Of a DNA stretch of 64,000 nt, positions 20,567 to 30,124 are shown piece by piece. This stretch comes from Actinoalloteichus hoggarensis (lineage in GTDB: Bacteria > Actinomycetota > Actinomycetes > Mycobacteriales > Pseudonocardiaceae). The stretch is from positions 1,984,001 through 2,048,000 of the forward strand of contig NZ_CP022521.1 of the NCBI RefSeq assembly GCF_002234535.1, read 5' to 3'. The notes beneath the pieces are model-generated. The model saw only the letters and a program-made list of their open reading frames with translations. It was not told where the DNA came from and did not search any database. The translations under genes and the position numbers were made by a program. Within the stretch, counting starts at the first letter, position 1. Each line of letters opens with the position of its first letter.

Positions 20567-21523
20567 ATGACCGGATGTCCCACCGCCTTGCCCGGCAGGC
20601 CTTTCGGCCGGGTGCTGACCGCGATGGTCACCCCGTTCGACGCCGAGGGCGAGCTCGACCTCGATCTGGCGCAGGAACTCGCCGTGCACCTGGTGGAGAA
20701 CCAGGGTTGCGACGGCCTGGTGATCAACGGAACCACCGGCGAGTCGCCGACGACCACCGACGCGGAGAAGGTCGACCTCATCCGGGCGGTCACCGACGCG
20801 GTGGGCGATCGGGCCACGGTCGTCTCGGGCGCGGGCACCAACGACACCCGGCACTCGGTGCAGCTGGCCAGGGACGCGGAGAAGGCGGGGGCCCACGGGC
20901 TGCTCGTCGTCACGCCGTACTACTCACGTCCGCCGCAGGAGGGCCTCATCGCCCACTTCACGACGGTGGCCGACGCGACCGAGCTGCCGGTGATGCTCTA
21001 CGACATCCCGCCGCGCTCGGTCATCCCCATCGAGGTGGAGACGCTGCGGACGCTCGCCGAGCACCCGCGCATCCTGGCGGTGAAGGACTCCAAGCACAAC
21101 CTGTGGGCGGGCAGCGAGATCATCGCCAGCACCGACCTCGCGTACTACTGCGGTGAGGACCCGCTGAACCTGCCCTGGCTGGCCGTCGGCGCCGTCGGCT
21201 TCGTCTCGGTCATCGGCCACGTCGTCGGCGATCGGCTCAAGGAGATGCTCGACTCCTTCGAGGCGGGCGACCCGGTCCGGGCCAAGGAGATCCACGAGAG
21301 TCTGCTGCCGGTGTACCTGTCGATGAACCGGATGGGCGGCACCATCTTCGCCAAGACGGCGTTGCGCCTCTGTGGCTTCGAGACAGGGCAGCCGAGGCTG
21401 CCGCTGCCTGCTCCGTCCGAGGAGGAGACCCGGTTGATCGCGGCGGACCTGTGGGAGGCGGGCCTCGTCCTGGTCAATCCGAACACCATGGCCGAGACGG
21501 CCCCGAAGGCGGGAGACCAGTGA
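20567..21523 (+). CDS. dapA: 4-hydroxy-tetrahydrodipicolinate synthase
   Basis: Condenses pyruvate with aspartate semialdehyde, the first committed step of DAP/lysine synthesis. The 318-residue TIM barrel shows the pyruvate-binding NGTTGES loop (54-60), catalytic Tyr145 in YDIPPR and the Schiff-base Lys173 in AVKDSKHN. The ATG at 20567 gives MTGCPTALPGRPFGRVLTAMVTPF. Its stop overlaps the rnj start (GTGA), the conserved dapA-rnj arrangement of actinobacteria. Confidence 0.96.
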   Translation: MTGCPTALPGRPFGRVLTAMVTPFDAEGELDLDLAQELAVHLVENQGCDGLVINGTTGESPTTTDAEKVDLIRAVTDAVGDRATVVSGAGTNDTRHSVQLARDAEKAGAHGLLVVTPYYSRPPQEGLIAHFTTVADATELPVMLYDIPPRSVIPIEVETLRTLAEHPRILAVKDSKHNLWAGSEIIASTDLAYYCGEDPLNLPWLAVGAVGFVSVIGHVVGDRLKEMLDSFEAGDPVRAKEIHESLLPVYLSMNRMGGTIFAKTALRLCGFETGQPRLPLPAPSEEETRLIAADLWEAGLVLVNPNTMAETAPKAGDQ

Positions 21524-23211
21524 CACTGACGGCGACGGATCAGCGCGGTGCACCCGGCCCCCTCCCCGAGGGAGCGCTGCGCATCGTCGCGCTCGGCGGC
21601 ATCGGCGAGATCGGCAAGAACATGACCGTCTTCGAGTACGACGGTCGGCTCCTGATCGTGGACTGCGGAGTCCTGTTCCCCGAGGACGACTCGCCCGGTG
21701 TGGATCTGATCCTGCCGGACTTCCGCGCCATCGAGGACCGGATCGACGACATCGAGGCCCTCGTCCTCACTCACGGGCACGAGGACCACATCGGGGCGGT
21801 CCCCTTTCTGCTTCGGTTGCGCCCCGACCTGCCGGTGGTCGGCTCCCGGTTCACGCTCGCGCTGCTGGCCGCCAAGTGCAAGGAGCACCGCCAGGTCCCC
21901 AAGCTCCAGGAGGTCAAGGAGGGCGAGCACACCCGCCACGGCGCGTTCCAGTGCGAGTTCTTCGCTGTGAACCACTCCATCCCGGACGCGCTGGCGGTCG
22001 CGATCCGCACCCCTGCGGGCACGGTCCTGCACACCGGCGACATCAAGCTCGACCAGCTGCCCCTGGACGGGCGACTCACCGACCTGGCGGGCTTCTCGCG
22101 GCTGGGCGACGAGGGGGTCGACCTGGCTCTGGTGGACTCCACCAACGCCGAGGTCCCCGGTTTCGTCCCGCTGGAGCGCGACATCGGGCCGGTGCTCAAC
22201 GGCGTGATCGGCAAGGCGACTCAGCGGGTCATCGTCGCCTGCTTCGCCAGCCACGTGCACCGGGTGCAGCAGGTGCTCGACGTCGCCGTCGAGCACAAGC
22301 GGCGGGTCGCGTTCGTGGGCCGTTCCATGGTGCGCAACATGGGCATCGCCGTCGACCTCGGGCTGATCAAGGTGCCGGACGGCCTGCTGATCGACCTCGA
22401 CGAGGCCTTGCAGATGCCGGAGAGCAAGGTGCTGCTGGTCTCCACCGGATCACAGGGTGAGCCGCTGTCGGCCCTCTCCCGGATGGCCAGGGGCGATCAC
22501 CGACAGATCTCCATCCGGGCGGGCGACACCGTCGTGCTCGCCAGCTCGCTGATCCCCGGCAACGAGACCGCCGTGTTCGGCGTGGTCAACGGCCTGGTGC
22601 GGCTCGGCGCGCAGATCGTGCATCAGGCGAACGCGAAGGTGCACGTCTCCGGCCACGCCTCGGCGGGGGAGCTGCTGTACCTCTACAACGCGCTGCGCCC
22701 GAGCAACGTGATGCCGGTCCACGGCGAATGGCGGCATCTGCGGGCCAACGCCGCCCTGGCCGAGGCCACCGGGGTGCCCGCCAGTCGCACGGTGATCGCG
22801 GAGGACGGCGTCGTCGTCGACCTGATCGACGGCATCGTTCAGATCGCGGGTCGGGTCGAGGTCGGGCACGTCTACGTGGACGGCCTCTCGGTGGGCGACG
22901 TCGGCGAGTCGACGCTGTCGGACCGGCTCGTGCTGGGCGAGGGCGGTTTCATCGCCATCACCGTCGCCATCAACGCCGCCACCGGCCGGGCGGTGGCACC
23001 GCCGACGGTCTCGGGACGCGGTTTCTCCGACGATCCCAAGGCACTCGACGAGGTCGTCGCGCTGGTGGAGTCGGAGCTGTCCCGCACCGAGGTGGAGGGC
23101 ATCACCGATCCGCACCGCGTCGCGCAGGCGGTGCGTCGGGTCGTCGGCCGCTGGGTGGCCGCGACCTACCGACGTCGACCGATGATCATCCCGACGGTGC
23201 TGCCGGTCTGA
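21520..23211 (+). CDS. rnj: Ribonuclease J
   Basis: Metallo-beta-lactamase/beta-CASP ribonuclease of 563 residues with 5'-3' exonuclease and endonuclease activity in RNA maturation and decay. The zinc motif HGHEDH is at residues 85-90. The later HTGDIKLD, GRSMVRN and SGHASAGEL segments belong to the catalytic and beta-CASP domains, and the C-terminal domain is complete. It begins at GTG 21520, overlapping the dapA stop; the longer frame from 21451 lies inside dapA and was rejected. Confidence 0.95.
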   Translation: MTLTATDQRGAPGPLPEGALRIVALGGIGEIGKNMTVFEYDGRLLIVDCGVLFPEDDSPGVDLILPDFRAIEDRIDDIEALVLTHGHEDHIGAVPFLLRLRPDLPVVGSRFTLALLAAKCKEHRQVPKLQEVKEGEHTRHGAFQCEFFAVNHSIPDALAVAIRTPAGTVLHTGDIKLDQLPLDGRLTDLAGFSRLGDEGVDLALVDSTNAEVPGFVPLERDIGPVLNGVIGKATQRVIVACFASHVHRVQQVLDVAVEHKRRVAFVGRSMVRNMGIAVDLGLIKVPDGLLIDLDEALQMPESKVLLVSTGSQGEPLSALSRMARGDHRQISIRAGDTVVLASSLIPGNETAVFGVVNGLVRLGAQIVHQANAKVHVSGHASAGELLYLYNALRPSNVMPVHGEWRHLRANAALAEATGVPASRTVIAEDGVVVDLIDGIVQIAGRVEVGHVYVDGLSVGDVGESTLSDRLVLGEGGFIAITVAINAATGRAVAPPTVSGRGFSDDPKALDEVVALVESELSRTEVEGITDPHRVAQAVRRVVGRWVAATYRRRPMIIPTVLPV

Positions 23212-23297
23212 GCCGCTCGGCTGCCGTCTGCCCGGCACATCGAGTGCGGGCGGGCGGTGGCTCGGCCGGGGCACGCTGAATCAGAGATCATGACTCC

Positions 23298-23548
23298 ATG
23301 AAGGTGATACGGCCACCGAGGCTTCCCGATGCTTCTCCGCCGTGCTGGACCGGGCAGAGCACGGCGAGAGCATCGTCGTGACCCGAGGAGGCAGACGGAT
23401 CGCCGTGATCGGTCCCGCTCCGGTCTTCTCCGGTCGGGCCTTCAAGGATCTCGTCAGCCGAGGTGGACTCGACGAGGACTTCGGACGAGATGTCGAACAG
23501 GCCCGAGATCTCCTTATCGAGCAGGAGTCTCCGTGGCACGATGACTGA
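23298..23548 (+). pseudogene. Frameshifted VapB/Phd-type antitoxin remnant
   Basis: From ATG 23298 the first codons give MKVIR, then the expected antitoxin sequence continues one frame over: ATEASRCFSAVLDRAEHG, then the SIVVTRGGRRIAVIGPAP segment, ending HDD-stop at 23546-23548. A single base lost near 23311-23314 (CGGCC) would account for this. The motif is the classic N-terminal DNA-binding fold and toxin-binding tail of actinobacterial VapB/Phd antitoxins. An internal GTG at 23342 could still produce a 68-residue fragment lacking the DNA-binding start. Its stop overlaps the adjoining toxin remnant. Confidence 0.75.
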
Positions 23549-23915
23549 TACTCGACTCGGGGGTGTTCGTCGAGGCTGAGCGCCGCAGACTCGCCCTCGA
23601 TGCGTTGATCCACGACGACGATGAGATCGCGATCGCCTCGGCCACCGGTGCCGAGCTCTTGGCGGGAGTACGGCTGGCGACTGCCGGGCGACGGGACGTG
23701 CGACTTTCGTCGAGCGGCACAGGTTCTGTCGAGGAGTACACCCTCGCCGTGGTCCGCTATCACGCCGCGTTGCGCGCACACACTCGTCGCATCGGCAGGC
23801 CACGCAAGACCTGATCATCGCGGCGACCGCGGTGAGCACCGATCGGGTCGTGGTCACCACCGATGCGAAGCCCGACCTCGACGACCTCCCCGGCGTCACG
23901 GTGATCCAGGCCTGA
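23545..23915 (+). pseudogene. Multiply frameshifted VapC (PIN-domain) toxin remnant
   Basis: A PIN-domain protein is readable only by changing frame. It begins LILDSGVFVEAERRRLALDA in one frame, with a CTG where a start overlapping the antitoxin stop would be expected. It moves to a second frame for RATFVER (about 23697-23717), returns for SVEEYTLAVVRYHAALRAHTRRIGRPR, and shifts again near 23805 for DLIIAATAVSTDRVVVTTDA, ending at 23915. The acidic PIN residues (D in LILDSG, E in the AELLAGV segment, D in TTDAK) are recognisable. With three or more shifts it cannot make an active ribonuclease. It lies between rnj and ftsK. Confidence 0.8.
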
Positions 23916-24037
23916 GCCGCCCGCACCGCTCCGCTCGCCCGGGGCCGGTCACCCTCGGCAATGTCCAGCTGCCTCAGATCACACCAGAAGCCGTGTGGTT
24001 CGTGTGGCCGGTGGTGCCGCCTACTACCGTATGACAC

Positions 24038-26584
24038 ATGGCTGGGCGGACCACGACCTCGGGGAAGAGCACCACGGGAAGTCGAACCACGTCGAAGTCG
24101 GGTGGCGCTCGCTCCGGCAGTCGGTCCTCGGCGCGGCGGCCCGCGGCGAAGCGGGCGTCGACCTCGGGGCGGCGCAAGGGCTCGGTGACCACGTTGACGC
24201 TGCTCAAGCGCGGCGCTGGCAGCGTGGTCCGTGCGGTGTCGCGCACCAGGGAACTCGACCCGGAGCATCGCCGCGACGCCCTGGGCATGGTGCTGATCGG
24301 CCTGGCCATCGTGACCGCCGCAGGTGTCTGGTGGCAGGCGGGCGGCCCGGTCGGAGCCTGGGTGGACGCGGCCCTGCGCAGCTTCCTGGGCGTGGGCGCG
24401 GTGGCCTTCCCGATCGTCCTGCTCGGCGTGGGGTTCTCGCTGATGCGTGCCGAGGCACAGCCGGAGAACCGCCCCCGGCACGCCGTCGGCTCGCTGCTCA
24501 CGGTCTTGGGCGTCCAGGGCATCCTGCACCTGGCGACCGGCGCCCCCACCGACCCGCCTGACTGGCGCGACTCCGCGGGCGTCATCGGCTTCCTGCTCGG
24601 CGGCCCGCTCGGCCAAGGCCTCACCGCCTGGGTCGCGGGGCCGCTGCTCGCCCTCATCTCCGGCCTCGGCGTATTGATTCTCACCGGCACCTCCGTGCGG
24701 CGGATCCCCGAGCGGCTGCGTGAGCTGGCCGGGCTCACCGACCCCGACCAGGTGCTCCGCGACGAGCGTTACCCGGTGGACGCCGAGCCGATCGAACCCG
24801 TGACCGCCCGGACACGCAGACCGTCCCGGCGCAGGCAGGCCGCCTCCGCGTCGGCGGTCTCGCCGGACGACGCCGAGACCGCGACGGAGGCCGACGCTCC
24901 CGCCGCCGCGGCGTCCCCCCGAACCCCTCGGGCGAAGAAGACCGGTGCGAAGCAGGCGGCCGCGGCCGCCGTGGCGAGCGGCGCGCCCGCCGGGGCGTCG
25001 GCCCCCGCCGAACAGGACGCCGCCGTGACGGCCGTCGCCGCGCCGCCGCCCGCCGACGGCGCCGGATCGGCCGGATTCGCCCCGGTGCGGGCGGTGGAGG
25101 GCGACTACCGACTGCCGCCCGCGGACCTGCTCAAGGCGGGCGACCCGCCGAGGGCACGCAGCAAGGCGAACGAGTCGATGATCGAGGCCATCAGCGGGGT
25201 GCTGGAGCAGTTCTCCATCGACGCGAAGGTCACCGGCTTCACGCGCGGCCCGACGGTCACCCGTTACGAGGTCGAGCTGGGCCCCGGCGTGAAGGTCGAG
25301 AAGATCACCGCGCTGACGAAGAACATCGCCTACGCGGCGGCCACCGACAACATCCGGCTGCTCGCGCCGATTCCGGGCAAGTCGGCGGTCGGCATCGAGG
25401 TGCCCAACACCGATCGCGAGATGGTCCGACTCGCCGACGTGCTGTACTCCTCGACGGCAGTCGGCGACGAGCATCCGCTGGTGATCGGCCTCGGCAAGGA
25501 CATCGAGGGCCACATGCTCACGGCGAACCTCGCGAAGATGCCGCATCTGCTGTGTGCGGGCTCGACCGGGTCCGGCAAGTCGAGCTTCGTGAACTCGATG
25601 CTGGTCTCGCTGCTGGCACGCGCCACGCCCGCCGAGGTCCGGATGATCCTGATCGACCCGAAGATGGTCGAGCTGACCCCGTACGAGGGCATCCCGCACC
25701 TGATCACGCCCATCATCACCCAGCCGAAGAAGGCCGCCGCCGCGCTGGCCTGGCTCGTGGAGGAGATGGAGCAGCGCTACCAGGACATGCAGGTCAGCAA
25801 GGTCCGCCATGTCGACGACTTCAACCGCAAGGTGCGGTCGGGCGAGATCACCGCTCCGCCGGGCAGCGAGCGGGTCTACCAGCCTTATCCCTACATCCTG
25901 GCGATCGTCGACGAACTCGCCGACCTGATGATGACCGCGCCGCGTGACGTCGAGGACGCCATCGTGCGGATCACCCAGAAGGCGCGGGCGGCGGGCATCC
26001 ACCTGGTGCTGGCCACGCAGCGGCCCAGCGTGGACGTGGTGACCGGCCTGATCAAGACCAACGTCCCCTCCCGACTGGCCTTCGCCACATCCTCGCTGAC
26101 CGACTCGCGTGTCATCCTCGATCAGCCGGGCGCGGAGAAGCTGATCGGCATGGGCGACGGGCTCTACCTGCCGATGGGGGCGTCCCGCCCGGTGCGGATG
26201 CAGGGCGCCTTCATCACCGACGAGGAGATCTCGGCCGTCGTCGCCTACACCAAGGACCAGGCCCAGCCCGAGTATCAGGACGGGGTCACCGCGGCGAAGG
26301 CGGGCGAGCAGAAGGACATCGATCCCGACATCGGCGACGACCTCGACGTGCTGTTGCAGGCGGCGGAACTGGTGGTGACCAGCCAGTTCGGCTCCACCTC
26401 GATGCTGCAACGCAAGCTGCGGGTCGGCTTCGCCAAGGCAGGCAGGCTGATGGACCTGTTGGAGAGCCGGTCGATCGTCGGCCCGTCCGAGGGTTCGAAG
26501 GCACGGGACGTGCTGGTCAAGCCGGAGGAGTTGGACTCCGTGCTGCTGTTGATCAAGGGTGGGGGTCCGGCCGACGAGGACTGA
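24038..26584 (+). CDS. ftsK: DNA translocase FtsK
   Basis: 848-residue septal DNA pump that moves chromosome termini during division. A Ser/Thr/Arg/Lys-rich N-terminus is followed by four hydrophobic segments (about 80-220) and an Ala/Pro-rich linker (about 250-350). The RecA-like motor has its Walker A motif GSTGSGKSS near residue 507 and Walker B AIVDELADLMM. The C-terminal winged-helix gamma domain (QFGSTSMLQRKLRVGFAKAGRLMDLLE) recognises KOPS-type sequences. It starts at ATG 24038, after the decayed vapBC locus, and converges with the phospholipase gene. Confidence 0.96.
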   Translation: MAGRTTTSGKSTTGSRTTSKSGGARSGSRSSARRPAAKRASTSGRRKGSVTTLTLLKRGAGSVVRAVSRTRELDPEHRRDALGMVLIGLAIVTAAGVWWQAGGPVGAWVDAALRSFLGVGAVAFPIVLLGVGFSLMRAEAQPENRPRHAVGSLLTVLGVQGILHLATGAPTDPPDWRDSAGVIGFLLGGPLGQGLTAWVAGPLLALISGLGVLILTGTSVRRIPERLRELAGLTDPDQVLRDERYPVDAEPIEPVTARTRRPSRRRQAASASAVSPDDAETATEADAPAAAASPRTPRAKKTGAKQAAAAAVASGAPAGASAPAEQDAAVTAVAAPPPADGAGSAGFAPVRAVEGDYRLPPADLLKAGDPPRARSKANESMIEAISGVLEQFSIDAKVTGFTRGPTVTRYEVELGPGVKVEKITALTKNIAYAAATDNIRLLAPIPGKSAVGIEVPNTDREMVRLADVLYSSTAVGDEHPLVIGLGKDIEGHMLTANLAKMPHLLCAGSTGSGKSSFVNSMLVSLLARATPAEVRMILIDPKMVELTPYEGIPHLITPIITQPKKAAAALAWLVEEMEQRYQDMQVSKVRHVDDFNRKVRSGEITAPPGSERVYQPYPYILAIVDELADLMMTAPRDVEDAIVRITQKARAAGIHLVLATQRPSVDVVTGLIKTNVPSRLAFATSSLTDSRVILDQPGAEKLIGMGDGLYLPMGASRPVRMQGAFITDEEISAVVAYTKDQAQPEYQDGVTAAKAGEQKDIDPDIGDDLDVLLQAAELVVTSQFGSTSMLQRKLRVGFAKAGRLMDLLESRSIVGPSEGSKARDVLVKPEELDSVLLLIKGGGPADED

Positions 26585-26737
26585 GGCCGGCTCGCCGGGC
26601 GCTGCGGTCCGCCGAGTTCGTCTCGCCTGCTCCGGCGGCGCGGCTCGGCGGTGGACTCCGGCGCCGACGTCGTCGGGCCTCGCGTGCCACGGCCGGCGGC
26701 GGGTCGCCGAAGCCCGTCGGGGCGGACGCCCGCCGGA

Positions 26738-26768
26738 CGGCTGGTGTGGCGCGGGGCCGCACCAGCCG
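26738..26768. terminator. Hairpin between convergent ftsK and phospholipase genes
   Basis: Nine-base arms CGGCTGGTG and CACCAGCCG, with a GC-rich 13-base loop that can pair further. It lies in the 196-bp convergent gap and could stop transcription from both sides. Confidence 0.5.
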
Positions 26769-26780
26769 CCCGCCGGTCGA

Positions 26781-27290
26781 TCAGCGTGCGTCGATCAGCT
26801 GCGCCCGCGTCGCGACCCTGCTCAGCGCGTCGGCCGTGGTGCCGGAGCCGCCGAAGGTCCGGACCGCGTGGTAGTAGACGTCCGCGGTCCGCTCACACGT
26901 CCAGGCGCCGCCGCACACCGAGTACATGTCCGACCGGAACCTGTTGTCGATGCGCAGCCGGTTCGCCTCGGTGAATCGGCCCTGCCGCTTGTAGTTCCGG
27001 TAGCCGAAATCGTGGCGCTGGCAGGAGTTGAGGAATTCGTATCCGAAGGGCTGATCGGGCGACCAGGAACACCCGTCCGACGACCAGTCGAGCTGATCCG
27101 AGTGCGGAGCCTGTCCGCGGGTGGTGACGAACTGACCGAGGGAGACGCCGAAGATCTGATTGTCGGTGAACGACTGGAGTTCGGCGGGCGGCAGGGCCGC
27201 ACTCGCGGTCCCGGTGCCGAGGAACAGGGCGGCGGCGGCTAAGACGGAGACGACGGCGGCTTTGGCGGTGCGGCGCACGGTGGCGATCAC
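26781..27290 (-). CDS. Secreted prokaryotic phospholipase A2
   Basis: 169 residues with a clear Sec signal peptide (core AAVVSVLAAAALFLG, cleavage near TASAA, residue 31). The catalytic pair H93-D94 lies in SCQRHDFGYRNY, and the preceding DGCSWSPD segment supplies the calcium-loop region. Four cysteines (C74, C90 and the pair in VCGGAWTC) should form two disulfides, as in the Streptomyces violaceoruber-type group XIV enzymes. It should release fatty acids from the sn-2 position of phospholipids outside the cell. The start is GTG 27290, five bases after AGGAGA. It is monocistronic. Confidence 0.92.
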   Translation of the reverse strand: MIATVRRTAKAAVVSVLAAAALFLGTGTASAALPPAELQSFTDNQIFGVSLGQFVTTRGQAPHSDQLDWSSDGCSWSPDQPFGYEFLNSCQRHDFGYRNYKRQGRFTEANRLRIDNRFRSDMYSVCGGAWTCERTADVYYHAVRTFGGSGTTADALSRVATRAQLIDAR

Positions 27291-27469
27291 GAGATCTCCT
27301 AGCAGGGTCGCGATGCTGGTAGGAGATTTCTAACCGTTGTCTCTCGGTAAATCCAGGACCAGGCGGCAAAGCGCGGCTGAATTAGGGGTGACTCACGAGT
27401 CGGAATGGATAGGGGTGGTCGGAAAATGGCGACCCACCGTGACCGATAGTCGCCAAAAGAATGGTGTCA

Positions 27470-27499
27470 ACTGCCGTTCGGGTGATTTACGACGGCAGT
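27470..27499 (-). terminator. Hairpin overlapping the argA-type stop codon
   Basis: Eight-base arms ACTGCCGT/ACGGCAGT with a 14-base loop that contains the TAA stop. On the minus strand the sequence afterwards includes a T-rich TTCTTTT, so it may act as the terminator of the acetyltransferase gene. Confidence 0.4.
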
Positions 27500-27999
27500 G
27501 TCAGCAGCATCCGACTGTTGCCCAGAGTGTTCGGCTTGGCATACGGCAGGTCCAGGAACTCGGCGACTCCCTCGTCGAGGGAGCGCCGTATCTCCTCGTA
27601 GACCTCGGGCGAGACCGGGGTGCCCTCGATCTCCACGAAGCCGTGCCTGCCGAAGAACTCCGTCTCGAAGGTCAGGACGAAGATCCGGGCCAGGCCCAGC
27701 TCCACCGCCGCCTCGATCAGCCGCGCCACCACCCGATGACCGATGCCTCGGCCCGCCGCCGACGGCGCGACCGCCACGGTCCTGATCTCGGCCAAGTCCT
27801 CCCACAGTACGTGCAGCGCCCCGCAGCCGACGATCTCGCCGTCCACCTCGGCGACCCAGAACTCCTGGACGCTCTCGTACAGCGTCACCAGCTCCTTGGT
27901 CAGCAGGACCTTGCCCGCGTAGGCGTCCACCAGCGTCTTGATGGGACGGACGTCGGAGATCCTGGCGCGACGGACGAGAACCCCTGGCTGCTGTGGCAC
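27487..27999 (-). CDS. Amino-acid N-acetyltransferase (ArgA-type GNAT)
   Basis: 170-residue stand-alone GNAT that matches the short N-acetylglutamate synthase found next to ftsK in mycobacteria (Rv2747). It would acetylate glutamate at the start of arginine synthesis. The acetyl-CoA motif is AEIRTVAVAPSAAGRGIGHRVVARLIEAA (about residues 70-98), followed by RIFVLTFETEFFGRHGF. The aminoacid-kinase domain of classical ArgA is absent, as in that family. The ATG at 27999 is the best start. Gene context (ftsK neighbour) supports the assignment; the exact acceptor is inferred. Confidence 0.88.
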   Translation of the reverse strand: MPQQPGVLVRRARISDVRPIKTLVDAYAGKVLLTKELVTLYESVQEFWVAEVDGEIVGCGALHVLWEDLAEIRTVAVAPSAAGRGIGHRVVARLIEAAVELGLARIFVLTFETEFFGRHGFVEIEGTPVSPEVYEEIRRSLDEGVAEFLDLPYAKPNTLGNSRMLLTLPS

Positions 28000-28088
28000 G
28001 TCGAGAAGACTAGCCCCGAGCCGTGCCCGCCGATCCCGGCCGAGCCCGCCGCCTCACCAGGTGAGATCGACCGGGCGGCCTTCTCGGC

Positions 28089-28610
28089 ATGGTCGCAAGG
28101 GCGGCACTCCGACTTCCGGGATGTCGGCGACCTGCGCCTGGATGTACAGGCCCAGGCCGTGATCGGCCATTCGCCGTCAGGGCGCCGGCGGAGGTCCTTT
28201 CGCCGCGGAACCTCGTCCGGCACCGGAACACGGTGCGCGGACAGGCCGGGGAGGAGTTCGACGAGGTGTGGTGCGCCGTGGACGTCGACCGATTCGGCGG
28301 TTTCGATCAGGCGACGGCGCTCGCCGAGGACAACCGTGTCGAGCTGATCGTCGCGAACCCCTGCGAGTTCTGGCTGCTTCTGCATTTCCGGCAGTGGACC
28401 GCCTGGCTGGACGACGCGAGCATGACGATCCGGGAACTCCGGCGGCATCTGCCGCGTTACGACGAGAGCAGGGTGAGCCCTCCGGATCTCGCCGACGGCA
28501 TCGACGACGCGGTCCGCCGCGCCAAGGCCGCCGAGCGCGACACGCCGCACCACACGCGGAACCTCTCCACCAGCGTGTGGCGCCTGGTCGAGCGCATCAG
28601 GGCCCCATGA
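28089..28610 (+). pseudogene. 5'-truncated RloB-like protein fragment
   Basis: The C-terminal two thirds reads as an RloB-family protein: [42 protein letters not shown], then [10 protein letters not shown] and [10 protein letters not shown] with a closing [13 protein letters not shown]. The N-terminal strand with the ILIVCEGExTE-type motif is missing, because only about 90 bp separate this frame from the divergent argA-type gene. The [11 protein letters not shown] site also differs from the usual NPCFExWLLLH. RloB proteins are tied to restriction and abortive-infection islands; no partner gene is present. A small functional protein cannot be excluded. Confidence 0.6.
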
Positions 28611-28648
28611 GGTCATGGTGCTCTGGTGTCGGCCGTTACCCTTGGGCC

Positions 28649-30124
28649 GTGCCGCCACCACCTGCCACTCGCCGCGTCGCCATGGTCACCCTCGGATGCT
28701 CTCGAAACGAGGTGGACTCCGAGGAGCTGGCCGGACGGCTCTCGGCCGACGGCTGGGACCTGGTCGAGCCCGACGGTCCGGAGCGGCCCGACGTCGTCAT
28801 GGTGAACACCTGCGGCTTCATCGAGTCGGCGAAGAAGGACTCGGTGGACACGCTGCTCGCCGCCGCCGACACCGGCGCGAAGGTCGTCGCCGTCGGCTGC
28901 ATGGCCGAGCGGTACGGCGTCGAGCTGGCCGATCAGCTTCCCGAGGCCGACGCGGTGCTGGGCTTCGACCATTACCCGGCGGTCGCCGAGCGGCTCGACG
29001 ACGTCGTCGCGGGTCGCGCCCTCGCCTCGCACACCCCGACCGACCGCAGGCTGCTGCTGCCCATCTCGCCGGTGCGGCGCCCCACCGCCGCCGAGGACGT
29101 CACGGTGCCCGGTCACGCCTGGGGGCCGACGGTCCTGCGACGCAGACTGGACGACGCCCCGGTGGCCCCGTTGAAGCTCGCCTCCGGCTGCGACCGCCGC
29201 TGCACCTTCTGCGCCATCCCCTCCTTCCGAGGCGCCTTCGTCTCCCGCACGGCCGACGAGGTCCTCGCCGAGGCGGCCTGGCTGGCCGAGCACGGTGTCC
29301 GCGAGCTGTTCCTGGTCAGCGAGAACTCGACGTCCTACGGCAAGGACCTCGGCGACCTGCGGGCACTGGAGAAGCTGGTGCCGCGCCTGGCCGCCGTCCC
29401 CGGCGTCGAGCGGGTGCGGGTCTCCTACCTCCAGCCCGCCGAGACCCGGCCGGGGCTGATCGACGCCATCGCGACCACACCCGGCGTCGCCCCTTACTTC
29501 GACCTGTCCTTCCAGCATTCCAGTGAGTCGGTGCTCCGCCGGATGCGCCGGTTCGGCTCCACTGAGTCCTTCCTGGCCCTCATCGATCAGATCCGCGCCA
29601 AGGCCCCCGAGGCGGGGCTGCGCAGCAACGTGATCGTCGGGTTCCCCGGGGAGACCGAGGCGGACGTCGCGGAACTGGAGGACTTCCTCACCAGAGCCCG
29701 GCTCGACGTGGTGGGCGTCTTCGGCTATTCGGACGAGGACGGCACCGAGGCGGCGGACTTCGACGGCAAGGTCGACGCCGACGTGATCGCCGAGCGGGTC
29801 GCCAGGGTCTCCTCGCTGGTGGAGGAGCTGACCGCGCAGCGCGCGGAGGAACGTGTCGGCGAGGAGGTCACCGTGTTGGTGGAGCGAATCGAGACCGAGG
29901 ACGAGGACTGTGCGGGTCGCGCCGCACACCAGGGTCCCGAGGTGGACGGGGAATGCGTCTTCAGCGAGTCCGACGGCCTGAAGGTCGGCGATCTCGTCCG
30001 GGCCAGGGTGATCGGGTCGGAGGGCGTCGACCTCATCGTGGAGCCGATCCGGGCTGAGCCGGTAGGCACGGGGTCGACGGGCACGGGTCTGGTCGGCACG
30101 GGTCCGGGAGGGCAGCAGTCGTGA
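28649..30124 (+). CDS. rimO: Ribosomal protein S12 methylthiotransferase RimO
   Basis: Radical SAM enzyme of 491 residues that adds a methylthio group to the conserved aspartate of S12. The N-terminal MTTase domain has cysteines in [19 protein letters not shown] and AVGCMAE. The radical-SAM cluster motif is [17 protein letters not shown] (CxxxCxxC). A TRAM domain closes the protein, followed by a Gly/Thr-rich [16 protein letters not shown] tail not usual for the family. The start is GTG 28649; an ATG 11 codons later would also leave the core intact. Its stop overlaps pgsA (GTGA). Confidence 0.94.
   Translation: MPPPPATRRVAMVTLGCSRNEVDSEELAGRLSADGWDLVEPDGPERPDVVMVNTCGFIESAKKDSVDTLLAAADTGAKVVAVGCMAERYGVELADQLPEADAVLGFDHYPAVAERLDDVVAGRALASHTPTDRRLLLPISPVRRPTAAEDVTVPGHAWGPTVLRRRLDDAPVAPLKLASGCDRRCTFCAIPSFRGAFVSRTADEVLAEAAWLAEHGVRELFLVSENSTSYGKDLGDLRALEKLVPRLAAVPGVERVRVSYLQPAETRPGLIDAIATTPGVAPYFDLSFQHSSESVLRRMRRFGSTESFLALIDQIRAKAPEAGLRSNVIVGFPGETEADVAELEDFLTRARLDVVGVFGYSDEDGTEAADFDGKVDADVIAERVARVSSLVEELTAQRAEERVGEEVTVLVERIETEDEDCAGRAAHQGPEVDGECVFSESDGLKVGDLVRARVIGSEGVDLIVEPIRAEPVGTGSTGTGLVGTGPGGQQS

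Noticed and set aside
23563-23814. Functional VapC toxin from the 83-codon frame
   Set aside because: The frame lacks the proper start and the C-terminal catalytic strand, which continues in another frame; an internal segment is also shifted.
23288-26410. 1040-codon minus-strand open frame opposite vapBC and ftsK
   Set aside because: Shadow of ftsK; no recognisable domain and no start context.
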